From Flavobacteriales bacterium CG_4_9_14_3_um_filter_40_17 (GTDB lineage: Bacteria > Bacteroidota > Bacteroidia > Flavobacteriales > Flavobacteriaceae), in NCBI GenBank assembly GCA_002790195.1, contig PFUR01000003.1, positions 37,538 to 101,537 of the forward strand: a DNA stretch of 64,000 nucleotides. Reading direction: 5' to 3'. A program made the translations under genes and the position numbers. How positions within the stretch are numbered: the stretch's first letter is position 1; each line of letters opens with the position of its first letter. The notes beneath the pieces are model-generated. The model saw only the letters and a program-made list of their open reading frames with translations. It had not been told where the DNA came from and did not search any database. This document shows, piece after piece, positions 1-8,143 of the stretch.

Positions 1-39
1 TATTCGAAGAGAATTATAGTTATCATAAAATTATTTAGT

Positions 40-495
40 GTGAACACATTAAGCTACAAGACAGAATCAGCCAACAAAGCTAACGCGAATAAAGCGTGGG
101 TTTTGGTAGATGCCGAAGGACAAACATTGGGTCGTTTTGCTTCCAAAGTCGCAAAATTGCTACGAGGCAAACACAAAACAAACTATACCCCACACGCCGA
201 TTGCGGTGACAACGTGATTGTTGTCAACGCTGAAAAAATTGCATTGAGCGGTAAAAAATTTGATGAAAAAGTTTACATCAGACACACAGGTTATCCGGGT
301 GGGCAACGTTCGCTTACAGCAAAAGTAATGTATGAAAAAAACCCTTCAAGAATCGTGGAGAAAGCAGTAAAAGGAATGTTGCCTAAAAACAAGTTGGGTG
401 CTGAACTTTTTAGAAATTTAAACGTAAATGTCGGTTCTTCACACAAACATGAGGCTCAAAAACCCAAAACCATCAATCTTAACGAATTCAAATAA
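40..495 (+). CDS. rplM: 50S ribosomal protein L13
   Basis: Large-subunit ribosomal protein L13, which binds 23S rRNA early in 50S assembly. The 151-residue length matches flavobacterial L13. Family motifs visible are GQTLGRFASKVAKLLRGKHK (about residues 27-46), HTGYPGGQRS and KGMLPKNKLG. Translation starts at a GTG (MNTLSYKT after initiation), which fits the usual flavobacterial N-terminus; there is no in-frame ATG nearby. Its stop codon overlaps the rpsI ATG by one base, so the two are translationally coupled in the conserved L13-S9 operon. Only 39 bases of leader lie inside the window, so its promoter and any leader regulation cannot be judged. Confidence 0.97.
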   Translation: MNTLSYKTESANKANANKAWVLVDAEGQTLGRFASKVAKLLRGKHKTNYTPHADCGDNVIVVNAEKIALSGKKFDEKVYIRHTGYPGGQRSLTAKVMYEKNPSRIVEKAVKGMLPKNKLGAELFRNLNVNVGSSHKHEAQKPKTINLNEFK

Positions 496-881
496 TGGCG
501 ACCATTCATAAAATAGGCAGAAGAAAAACAGCTGTAGCCAGAGTCTATTTAGCAGACGGTAAAGGAAATATTACCGTGAACAACAAATCTTTGGAAAATT
601 ATTTTCCAACTGCTATTCTCCAATACAAAGTAAAACAAGCTCTAACGTTAACTAATCAAGCTGATTCATTTGACGTGAAAGTTACTGTCCAAGGTGGCGG
701 GAGTACCGGACAAGCTGAAGCAGTCCGCTTAGCTATTTCCAGAGCCATTTGCGAAATCAATCCGGAAAATCGTTTGGCACTCAAACCGGAAGGATTGCTT
801 ACCCGCGACCCAAGGATGGTGGAGAGAAAGAAATTCGGCCAGAAAAAAGCTCGTAAAAAATACCAATTCTCCAAACGTTAA
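495..881 (+). CDS. rpsI: 30S ribosomal protein S9
   Basis: Small-subunit ribosomal protein S9, whose basic C-terminal tail reaches the P-site tRNA. The 128-residue product opens with HKIGRRKTAVARVYL and carries GGGSTGQAEAVRLAISRA in the middle. It ends in the basic tail KKARKKYQFSKR, and the QFSKR ending is the family hallmark. It overlaps the rplM stop by one base. The next gene, rpsB, begins 132 bases downstream. No terminator is visible between them, so the L13-S9-S2-EF-Ts genes may be one transcription unit, as in other Bacteroidota. Confidence 0.98.
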   Translation: MATIHKIGRRKTAVARVYLADGKGNITVNNKSLENYFPTAILQYKVKQALTLTNQADSFDVKVTVQGGGSTGQAEAVRLAISRAICEINPENRLALKPEGLLTRDPRMVERKKFGQKKARKKYQFSKR

Positions 882-1013
882 TCCGCATTACCCGTTCATA
901 ATTTATTGTATCAAACTGTTGTCGATTAGTTTAGCATCTAAATGGACGAGGCGCGCAGAAAGCCTGCAACCACTCGTACATTGCTACTCAACGAACGTAA
1001 ACTATTAAAAAAA

Positions 1014-1847
1014 ATGGCAAACATTGAAGTGAAAGACCTCTTAGAGGCAGGTGTGCATTTTGGCCACCTTACCCGCAAATGGAATCCGAATATGGCTCCC
1101 TACATCTACATGGAGCGCAACGGCATTCACATCCTTAATTTGTACAAAACCGCTGCAAAACTTGAAGAAGCTTGTGCCGCAATCAAGAAAATTTCCGCTT
1201 CCGGAAGAAAAATTTTGTTTGTAGCCACCAAAAAACAAGCCAAAGACGTCGTTTCGGAAAAAGCAAAAAAAGCTAACATGCCTTACATTACCGAGCGTTG
1301 GCCGGGTGGTATGTTGACCAACTTTGTGACCATCCGCAAAGCAGTTAAAAAAATGGCATCAATCGACCGAATGAAACAAGACGGGACTTTTGATACGCTT
1401 TCCAAAAAAGAAAAACTGCAAGTAAGCCGTCTCAGAGAGAAATTGGAGAAAAACTTAGGTTCCATTGCAGATATGTCTCGCTTACCAGGTGCACTTTTCG
1501 TAGTCGATATTTTGGCTGAGAACATTGCCGTTAAAGAAGCAATCAAATTGGGCATTCCAATTTTCGCTATGGTGGATACCAATTCAGACCCAAGAAATAT
1601 TGACTATGTAATACCCTCTAACGATGACGCATCCAAATCAATCGATAAAATCTTGTCGTTTGTTACCGATGCAGTAATTGAAGGATTGACCGAAAGAAAA
1701 TCTGACAAACAAGAAGACGAAGAGAAAGAAGTTTCAGAAACCAAGCCAAAAAAGAACAGAAAAGCAACAGCAGCTGAGGTTGTTGAAATAGTTGCAGAAG
1801 TTGAACCGGCTCAAGTTGATGAAACACCTACAGACGAAGAAGAATAA
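1014..1847 (+). CDS. rpsB: 30S ribosomal protein S2
   Basis: Small-subunit ribosomal protein S2, about 277 residues. The start is placed at the ATG giving MANIEVKDLLEAGVHFGH, because this is the conserved beginning of bacteroidotal S2. The frame is open for 24 more codons upstream to position 942, but that stretch (MDEARRKPATTR...) is not S2-like. Conserved blocks include VHFGHLTRKWNPNMAPYI, ERWPGGMLTNF and IFAMVDTNSDPRNIDYVIP. The last 45-50 residues form a low-complexity tail rich in Glu and Lys (EEDEEKEVSETKPKK... ending DEEE). This extension is common in the phylum and not needed for the fold. tsf follows 68 bases later. Confidence 0.97.
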   Translation: MANIEVKDLLEAGVHFGHLTRKWNPNMAPYIYMERNGIHILNLYKTAAKLEEACAAIKKISASGRKILFVATKKQAKDVVSEKAKKANMPYITERWPGGMLTNFVTIRKAVKKMASIDRMKQDGTFDTLSKKEKLQVSRLREKLEKNLGSIADMSRLPGALFVVDILAENIAVKEAIKLGIPIFAMVDTNSDPRNIDYVIPSNDDASKSIDKILSFVTDAVIEGLTERKSDKQEDEEKEVSETKPKKNRKATAAEVVEIVAEVEPAQVDETPTDEEE

Positions 1848-1915
1848 ATTTAACTAAAACATTAACCGTCAAGTGGACCTAAAACTTCACTTTTAAATAA
1901 TAAATATATACTACT

Positions 1916-2740
1916 ATGGCAGCCATTACCGCAGCGGATGTAAACAAACTCCGACAAATAACAGGCTCAGGAATGATGGATTGTAAAAAAGCATTGGTGG
2001 AAGCCGATGGGGATTTTGACAAAGCCATCGAGATCCTTAGAAAAAAAGGTCAAAAAGTAGCCGCCAACCGTGCCGACCGCGATTCATCAGAAGGTTTGGT
2101 TTTGGCAGTCATCAATGACTCCCAAACTACAGGAACTTTGATTTCTTTAAACTGCGAAACAGATTTCGTAGCCAAAAACGATTCTTATGCAAAACTTGCA
2201 CAGGATTTCGCAAATCTTGCAGCCAATTTTGAAACCAAAGAAGAATTTTTGAATGCGAATTTCAACGGCCTAACCATCGCTGAAAAACTCATCGAACAAA
2301 CTGGTGTCATCGGGGAGAAAATAGAAATAGGCGACTTCAGAAAACTTCATGCCCCCTATGTTGGCCACTACATTCATGCAGGCAGTAAAATCGGGACACT
2401 TGTCGGGCTTTCGGCAAAAATTGCGGGTATAGAAACCATCGCCAAAGACGTTGCCATGCAAGTTGCAGCCATGAGCCCAATCGCGCTCGACGCAGATCAG
2501 GTTGATCAAAGTATCATCGAAAAAGAAATAGAAATTGCCAAAGATCAATTGCGCCAAGAAGGCAAACCCGAGGCTATGTTAGACAACATCGCCAAAGGCA
2601 AACTCAATCGATTTTTTAAAGACAACACCTTGGTTAATCAAGATTTTATCAAAGATAATAAATTGAGCGTTGCCGCTTACGTAAAATCACTTGATGCAAA
2701 CCTGAAAGTGACGGCATTTGAGAGAGTTGCCTTGGGATAA
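1916..2740 (+). CDS. tsf: translation elongation factor Ts
   Basis: Nucleotide exchange factor that releases GDP from EF-Tu. The 274-residue length is typical. The N-terminal UBA-like module shows VNKLRQITGSGMMDCKKALVE, and the core has the TDFVAKND signature (SLNCETDFVAKND, about residues 78-90) that contacts EF-Tu. A VAMQVAAMSP block is also conserved. It directly follows rpsB, the classic rpsB-tsf pair. A hairpin with a T-run lies 20-50 bases after the stop and probably ends the ribosomal-protein transcript. Confidence 0.98.
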   Translation: MAAITAADVNKLRQITGSGMMDCKKALVEADGDFDKAIEILRKKGQKVAANRADRDSSEGLVLAVINDSQTTGTLISLNCETDFVAKNDSYAKLAQDFANLAANFETKEEFLNANFNGLTIAEKLIEQTGVIGEKIEIGDFRKLHAPYVGHYIHAGSKIGTLVGLSAKIAGIETIAKDVAMQVAAMSPIALDADQVDQSIIEKEIEIAKDQLRQEGKPEAMLDNIAKGKLNRFFKDNTLVNQDFIKDNKLSVAAYVKSLDANLKVTAFERVALG

Positions 2741-2763
2741 TAGTTTATCAAAGAAAAAATAAC

Positions 2764-2795
2764 AAAGCGGGACATGATTGTCGCGCTTTTTTTAT
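2764..2795 (+). terminator. intrinsic terminator after tsf
   Basis: The arms AAAGCG-GGACA and TGTC-CGCTTT pair around a short TGAT loop with one G-G mismatch, followed by a run of seven T. It lies about 25 bases after the tsf stop and before the next gene on the same strand. Confidence 0.7.
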
Positions 2796-2887
2796 TTCTA
2801 AAATTTTAAATTCGATTGAAAATCACTTCATTTTTGTGAAATATTTTATGGAACTTTGTTTAATCAGCTTCTAATAAATCAATAAAA

Positions 2888-4807
2888 GTGAATAAACACT
2901 TCACCTATATCGCCCTTTTTCTAAGCTTTGTGCTTCACGGGCAAGAAGAAATCAGCATCGAAGGACGGATTTTGGCTAAAGTAGTGAATAACGTTACCGG
3001 TACGCTTTTAGTGGCAACTTCCAAAGCCACTTACGGCATCGGCGTGGCCACACATCAACTTATCTGGAAACAAAAAAAAATGAAAAAAGTTGATTTTTCT
3101 TCTTATACAGAACTAGAAAATTCACCCTACATTGTTTTTGAAACCAAGCAGTTAATCAATTCCAAGTTGCTGTCAGGTGCATTTAATACGCAAGGCGCAT
3201 CGGTCATCTTGATGGACATTAGCACCGGAAATATTCTTTTTGACTCAAAAAAAGCCGGCTACAAATCGGTCAACAAAACACTGATTATGCCCGACAACAG
3301 ATCTATTTTGGTGAACGGCATCAAAGGCAGAGAACTCACCCTCGGCAAATTTGAATGTAAATTGGGAAAACAAGTTTGGGAAACCCCTTTAGATAAAAAC
3401 AGATTTTTGGATGCCGTAAAACGCAACCTACTCGGTAACGAAAAGGTTTTTTTGGACAGAGACGGCAACATTCTTTGGCTCAACTACGGACAATTCGTAA
3501 AAATAAACAGCATCAACGGCCAAATTTTGTATGAAGCAGAAGATACCGCCGACATTGAATATGAAAAACAAAAAAATATTCTCTTCACTTTCACAGACAA
3601 ACTCAAAGCTGCCAAACTCACACAAGAAACTGCTGTTTATGCCTCGGACGCGACTACACTGAAACCCGTTTGGAAAGACACCCTTAAAATCTATGGAAAC
3701 ATCACCCAAACGACCATTGATTCTAATAAACTCATTGCCATCACTTCCAAAGGATTCAACGCCATCAACATAGAATCAGGACAAAAACAATGGGAAAAAT
3801 CTGAAATCCTACCACTCATCAAAAGAATTGTCCCGACTGAGGCCGGTTATTTGGTTGCACAAGAACAATTTCTTACTTACATCGATTCGTCCGGTCAAAA
3901 AGCCTGGGACAAGGAAGTCAAGATATCCAAAAGCGGTGATAACGGCCCTATTTTTTTGGAACAAAAGGAAGATAAAATTTTAAGTATAACATCTTCCTTT
4001 ATCCACAAAATCGACTCCAAAACAGGTGCCAATATTTGGAAAGATCCGCTTGTTTTGAATTCCGCTATTTACCTCGATCGCAGTCTGAAAATATCAAAAA
4101 ACCGGTATCAAGTTTGGCATGACAAACCTGCCGATAGCTATCTGGTATTTTCGAACAATAAGATGTTAGCCGTAAAAACCACGGACACGCTTCAGGCCAA
4201 ACTTCTCTATTCTTTTGATTCTGAACAAATACCAAATTTAGAAATTCGAGAAGACGGGTATTTTGTCTTTCAAAAAAATAATTTTTATTATTTTGAAAAA
4301 AACGGAGTCGTGAAATATGAAAAAAAATATGCTTCCACCAACAAGGCCACTTTTTTCGGGAAAACAAAAGATTTTGGCGAACGCGGTTTCGACACTTACA
4401 AGGCCACGTTGCTGTTTATCCCCAACCAAATCAACAACACTTTCAAAAGCGTATTGGTTTCCACCGATTTGGGCTTTGTTACTTCTGCCACCGGGTTTAT
4501 CTACGGAAATTATCAGAATTATACAGGCATGTATGCCAAATTGACAGAGATCAACAGCATCGCCGTCGGGACTAACCTAGAAAACATACTGAAGCGTACC
4601 GAAAAAGGCAAGAAAAACGATTCGAGCCTCATCTTAGTCATTCCGGAAGAAACACAAATAAAGATTGTGGAATTGACTAAAGACAGCGGGCAAGAAAAGT
4701 ATCTCAAAACCATCTCCGCAAAATCTAAAGACTTTATCATCGACCAAGTCGAGAAAATTCTTTATTTATTTGAAAAAGGCAAGGTGGTGGTGTATAAGTT
4801 GGAGTGA
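2888..4807 (+). CDS. secreted PQQ-like beta-propeller protein
   Basis: A 639-residue exported protein of unknown specific role. The start is a GTG giving MNKHFTYIALFLSFVLHGQEE, a short signal peptide with a likely cleavage site after HGQ, so it probably acts in the periplasm. The rest is a run of beta-rich repeats of the PQQ-binding-like (pyrrolo-quinoline-quinone) propeller type. Repeated segments such as SGQKQWEKSEI, SSGQKAWDKEV and SKTGANIWKDPLVL each follow the pattern turn-Gly-x-x-x-Trp. No catalytic residues or lipobox are evident. Such propellers are scaffolds or binding proteins (BamB-like), but there is no membership in a bam operon here. It is unrelated to the translation genes upstream and is separated from them by a terminator. 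Confidence 0.75.
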   Translation: MNKHFTYIALFLSFVLHGQEEISIEGRILAKVVNNVTGTLLVATSKATYGIGVATHQLIWKQKKMKKVDFSSYTELENSPYIVFETKQLINSKLLSGAFNTQGASVILMDISTGNILFDSKKAGYKSVNKTLIMPDNRSILVNGIKGRELTLGKFECKLGKQVWETPLDKNRFLDAVKRNLLGNEKVFLDRDGNILWLNYGQFVKINSINGQILYEAEDTADIEYEKQKNILFTFTDKLKAAKLTQETAVYASDATTLKPVWKDTLKIYGNITQTTIDSNKLIAITSKGFNAINIESGQKQWEKSEILPLIKRIVPTEAGYLVAQEQFLTYIDSSGQKAWDKEVKISKSGDNGPIFLEQKEDKILSITSSFIHKIDSKTGANIWKDPLVLNSAIYLDRSLKISKNRYQVWHDKPADSYLVFSNNKMLAVKTTDTLQAKLLYSFDSEQIPNLEIREDGYFVFQKNNFYYFEKNGVVKYEKKYASTNKATFFGKTKDFGERGFDTYKATLLFIPNQINNTFKSVLVSTDLGFVTSATGFIYGNYQNYTGMYAKLTEINSIAVGTNLENILKRTEKGKKNDSSLILVIPEETQIKIVELTKDSGQEKYLKTISAKSKDFIIDQVEKILYLFEKGKVVVYKLE

Positions 4808-4828
4808 GAATGTGTAGCATATAAAACG

Positions 4829-4962
4829 AGCTGTCTTAAATTTGCGGTGTGTGTAAGGTTGTTTTAATTTCTCAGTTAAGCGGGGTTTGCTATTCAATTA
4901 TTAAAGAATTATAGTGTCTATAATTCTTTACTCCTGAGCTACTAAGTTTGCCTGAGACAGCA
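4829..4962. repeat. MITE-like element with imperfect terminal inverted repeats
   Basis: The outer ends GCTGTCTTA (4830-4838) and TGAGACAGC (4953-4961) are inverted repeats matching at 8 of 9 positions. Near the middle is a perfect 12-bp palindrome with a 3-base loop, AAAGAATTATAG-TGT-CTATAATTCTTT (4903-4929). No coding sequence lies inside. The GCTGTCTyA ends resemble terminal repeats of some Bacteroidota insertion sequences, so a degenerate non-autonomous element is a fair guess. The palindrome alone could also be a simple stem-loop. I could not identify a convincing target-site duplication. Confidence 0.4.
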
Positions 4963-5059
4963 TTAATAAATTAGTGATAGATTCAACTTGAAAATGCAAT
5001 TTTTTTATTTTTTAAATTAAAAATAGTTTTACGGTTTTTCAAAATTTTTTATAAACCTG

Positions 5060-5165
5060 TTATGTGTTTTCAACTTCAATCTGATATTTATCTGTCATAC
5101 CATCAAATTGTATTACTTTATCACAGATATTCAATTCTAATTCTATTTGTCTTCCTTGTAATTAA
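5060..5165 (-). pseudogene. orphan 3' gene fragment
   Basis: On the minus strand about 33 codons read as protein-like sequence ending in a TAA: QIELELNICDKVIQFDG, then MTDKYQIEVENT. The codons and composition look coding rather than random. The frame closes upstream within about 35 codons and there is no start. It may be the tail of a deleted gene left beside the crotonase gene. The family is not recognised. The stretch between this fragment and the MITE-like element (4963-5059) is AT-rich with nothing I can name. Confidence 0.35.
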
Positions 5166-5197
5166 ATTATAACGATGAAATTCAATTTCAAAACAGG

Positions 5198-5965
5198 CTA
5201 CTTTCGAAAAAGTGCCAAGGCATTTTTGGCAAAATCAGAAAGCACCAATTCCCCGCTGATTTTGGCGCGTTCAATCAGGAGTTTGTCCCAATTTTCGGTT
5301 CCTTCCCAAAAGATTTTCTTCGTTGCTTCCAATGCAGCCGGATGATAGGCGGCTAATTTTTGGGTAAGGAAATCCACCTCTTTATCCATTTCCTTGACGG
5401 TGTCATAAACCTGCGCGAACAATCCTTTTTCTTTTGCCCAATAGGCGTTTTTCCATTCGTGTGCCACGAGCGAAAGCTCTGAAAAAGCAGCTTTCCCAAT
5501 TTTTCGTTCCACCGCCGGTGCGATGACAAAGGGGCCAATACCGATGCTGAGTTCAGACAATTTTACCGATGCGTTCACCGTTGCTAAAACATAATCGGAA
5601 GCAGCCAAAATCCCGACACCGCCACCCACAGCTTTTCCCTGCGCTCGGCCGATGATTATTTTACGGCAAGTCCGCATCGCGTTTATCAACTGCGCGAAAC
5701 CGGAGAAAAATTGTTTGCCTTGCTCGCTGTTTTGAACAGCCAACAACTCGTCGAAAGAAGCACCTGCACAAAACGTTTCATTGCCTTCACTTTTCAGCAA
5801 GATGACTGAAACGTCTCTGTTTTCGGATAATTCGTCTAAGGCTTTGGACAGTCTGTCAAGCAATTCTGACGGGAAAGAATTGGCATCCGGATGACCAAAC
5901 TCGATGGTTGCTACTCGGTTTTGAACGTGTACATAGAGCGAACCTTTTGATTTCAGGTCAGACAT
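5198..5965 (-). CDS. enoyl-CoA hydratase/isomerase family protein
   Basis: A 255-residue crotonase-fold protein that would act on acyl-CoA thioesters in the cytoplasm, as a hydratase or isomerase. The family pattern is clear. VATIEFGHPDANSFPSELL forms the first strands. ETFCAGASFDELL is the CoA-binding and oxyanion-hole segment. AQGKAVGGGVGILAASDYVLA is the second oxyanion region, followed by SELSIGIGPFVIAPAVERKIG. The position usually occupied by one catalytic glutamate (GGG.E/G.. in hydratases) is not obvious, so substrate and reaction cannot be fixed. Isomerase or methylglutaconyl-type roles remain possible. It stands alone, divergent from moxR. Confidence 0.85.
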   Translation of the reverse strand: MSDLKSKGSLYVHVQNRVATIEFGHPDANSFPSELLDRLSKALDELSENRDVSVILLKSEGNETFCAGASFDELLAVQNSEQGKQFFSGFAQLINAMRTCRKIIIGRAQGKAVGGGVGILAASDYVLATVNASVKLSELSIGIGPFVIAPAVERKIGKAAFSELSLVAHEWKNAYWAKEKGLFAQVYDTVKEMDKEVDFLTQKLAAYHPAALEATKKIFWEGTENWDKLLIERAKISGELVLSDFAKNALALFRK

Positions 5966-6217
5966 AAATAGTTATTTTGTGTAAAAATAGGGAATTTATA
6001 AAGTTCAATATAATTTAGAGAAATGAACAAAGGAAAATTGTATAGGGAATCAATAATTTTATGAGGTGGTAAACGAAATCAAAACTTATACTCGTTTCTT
6101 ATATTTTTCATTTTTAACCAACTATTAACATCCTATAAGCAAATAAATTTCCAATTTGCGGGGAGATTTTTTTAACTAAAAATAAATGTAACTTTCGCTC
6201 GAAAAAATTTAATAACT

Positions 6218-7222
6218 ATGGAAGAAACGAAACAAACTCTTGACATCAAAGAAATTAATGAGAAGATAGAAAGAGAAAGCGCATTTGTCGATTTGCTGAC
6301 GCGGGAAATCAACAAAGTCATTGTGGGACAAAAATACATGATAGAGCGCTTGTTGATTGGGCTTTTAGGACAAGGGCATATTTTGTTGGAAGGTGTGCCT
6401 GGCTTGGCAAAAACGTTGGCTATCAACACCCTTTCGAAAGCCGTTCAGGGCAGTTTCAGCCGCATACAGTTTACCCCCGATTTGCTTCCTGCCGATGTAG
6501 TCGGAACGATGATTTATAACATCAAGGAAAGCAATTTTTCCATCAAAAAAGGGCCTATTTTCGCCAATTTCGTTTTGGCTGACGAAATCAACCGTGCACC
6601 TGCCAAAGTGCAGTCTGCCTTGCTCGAAGCCATGCAGGAAAAACAGGTGACCATAGGCGATCAAACTTTTATCCTCGATAAACCGTTTTTGGTGTTGGCT
6701 ACCCAAAATCCCATCGAACAGGAAGGGACTTATCCGCTGCCTGAAGCGCAAGTGGATCGTTTTATGCTGAAAACCGTGATTGATTATCCAAAAGTGCAGG
6801 ACGAGCAACTCATCATGCGGCAAAACCTCAAAGGTAGTTTTGAGAAAATAAACGCGGTGGTTTCTACTGAACAAATCCTGCGCGCGCAAGCTGCCGTCAG
6901 GGAAGTATATATGGACGAAAAGATTGAAAAATACATCCTCGACATCATTTTCGCCACACGATATCCCGAAAAATACAAACTTGAAGAACTCAAATCGCTC
7001 ATCAGCTTTGGAGCCTCACCAAGGGGAAGCATCAACTTGGCCATGGCATCCAAATGTTACGCCTTTATCAAACGCCGCGGTTATGTGATTCCGGAAGACG
7101 TGCGTGCCGTGGTTCACGATGTGCTCCGCCATCGCATCGGTATTACCTACGAAGCCGAAGCCGAAAATGTTACTTCCGTGGACATCATCAACAAGATTGT
7201 AAACGAAATCGAAGTGCCGTAA
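6218..7222 (+). CDS. MoxR family AAA+ ATPase
   Basis: First gene of the Bat (aerotolerance) operon. The 334-residue MoxR ATPase is thought to act as a chaperone for VWA-domain partners. Walker A is GVPGLAKT at residues 59-66 and Walker B is FVLADEINRAP at about 118-128. The sensor-1 stretch VLATQNPIEQEGTYPLPEAQVDRF and the C-terminal lid domain with ISFGASPRGSINL are present. The ATG start agrees with the family length. It is followed after 54 bases by the DUF58 gene, the usual partner. A partial -7 element (TAACTTTC, 6189-6196) lies in the upstream spacer, but no matching TTG box is seen. Confidence 0.95.
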   Translation: MEETKQTLDIKEINEKIERESAFVDLLTREINKVIVGQKYMIERLLIGLLGQGHILLEGVPGLAKTLAINTLSKAVQGSFSRIQFTPDLLPADVVGTMIYNIKESNFSIKKGPIFANFVLADEINRAPAKVQSALLEAMQEKQVTIGDQTFILDKPFLVLATQNPIEQEGTYPLPEAQVDRFMLKTVIDYPKVQDEQLIMRQNLKGSFEKINAVVSTEQILRAQAAVREVYMDEKIEKYILDIIFATRYPEKYKLEELKSLISFGASPRGSINLAMASKCYAFIKRRGYVIPEDVRAVVHDVLRHRIGITYEAEAENVTSVDIINKIVNEIEVP

Positions 7223-7276
7223 AAATTATTCGAGATTTTGAAATGTGAATGGAGATTTTTCTGAGCAATCATTCCT

Positions 7277-8140
7277 ATGGATACCAAAGAGTTATTAAAA
7301 AAAGTTCGAAAAATAGAGATCAAAACCCGAAGACTGTCTGATCATATCTTCTCGGGCGAGTATCACAGTTCGTTCAAAGGGCGCGGAATGACTTTTAGCG
7401 AAGTGCGCGAATATCAGTTTGGCGACGATGTGCGCGCCATCGACTGGAACGTGACCGCGCGTTACAACGAGCCCTATATCAAAGTTTTTGAAGAAGAACG
7501 CGAATTGACCCTGATGCTGCTGGTGGACATCAGCGGTTCTGAATTTTTTGGGACCCAATCTGGTTTCAAAAACGAAATGATTACTGAAATAGCAGCAACC
7601 TTGGCTTTTGCAGCTCTTCAAAATAACGACAAAGTAGGTTTGCTGTTGTTTTCAGACGAGGTGGAACTATTCATCCCGCCAAAAAAAGGAAAATCGCATA
7701 TTTTACGTATCATCCGGGAATTGTTGGAATTTGAACCCAAAAGCCGAAAAACAGATTTGGGGCAAGCCTTGCGCTACCTCATGGGAATCATGAAAAAGAA
7801 AGCCATTGTATTTATATTGTCTGATTTTATGACCTCCGGCTACGAACAACCCATGCGGATCTTTGGTAGAAAACACGATGTTACCGGTATCCGCATCTTC
7901 GACAAACACGAAACGGAAATCCCCAATTTGGGCGTCGTCAACATGAAAGATCAGGAAACCGGTGAGCAAATACTTGTCAACACGGCTTCCAAAAAGATCA
8001 GGAACAGCTATGCTGAATACTACCGCGAAACCGTCAAAACTTTCGAAAAACAATTTTCGCGTAGCGGTGCGGGCGTTATCCAAATGAGTACAGAAGATTC
8101 CTATGTCAAAAAATTGCTGGGCTATTTTAAGTCGCGTTAA
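7277..8140 (+). CDS. DUF58 domain protein (VWA-like MoxR partner)
   Basis: A 287-residue cytoplasmic protein with the DUF58 signature EYQFGDDVRAIDWNVTAR at about residues 46-63. It is followed by a VWA-like fold whose metal-site motif LLVDISGSEFFG retains D-x-S-x-S. The last part carries KKLLGYFKSR. Proteins of this family are always found with MoxR ATPases and are taken to be their binding partners. The next gene starts three bases after the stop, so it is cotranslated with the rest of the bat operon. The exact biochemical role is not known for the family. Confidence 0.93.
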   Translation: MDTKELLKKVRKIEIKTRRLSDHIFSGEYHSSFKGRGMTFSEVREYQFGDDVRAIDWNVTARYNEPYIKVFEEERELTLMLLVDISGSEFFGTQSGFKNEMITEIAATLAFAALQNNDKVGLLLFSDEVELFIPPKKGKSHILRIIRELLEFEPKSRKTDLGQALRYLMGIMKKKAIVFILSDFMTSGYEQPMRIFGRKHDVTGIRIFDKHETEIPNLGVVNMKDQETGEQILVNTASKKIRNSYAEYYRETVKTFEKQFSRSGAGVIQMSTEDSYVKKLLGYFKSR

Positions 8141-8143
8141 ACC

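Noticed and set aside
942-1013. In-frame upstream extension of rpsB (24 codons)
   Set aside because: Not conserved in S2; the ATG at 1014 gives the canonical N-terminus, so the longer frame is chance.
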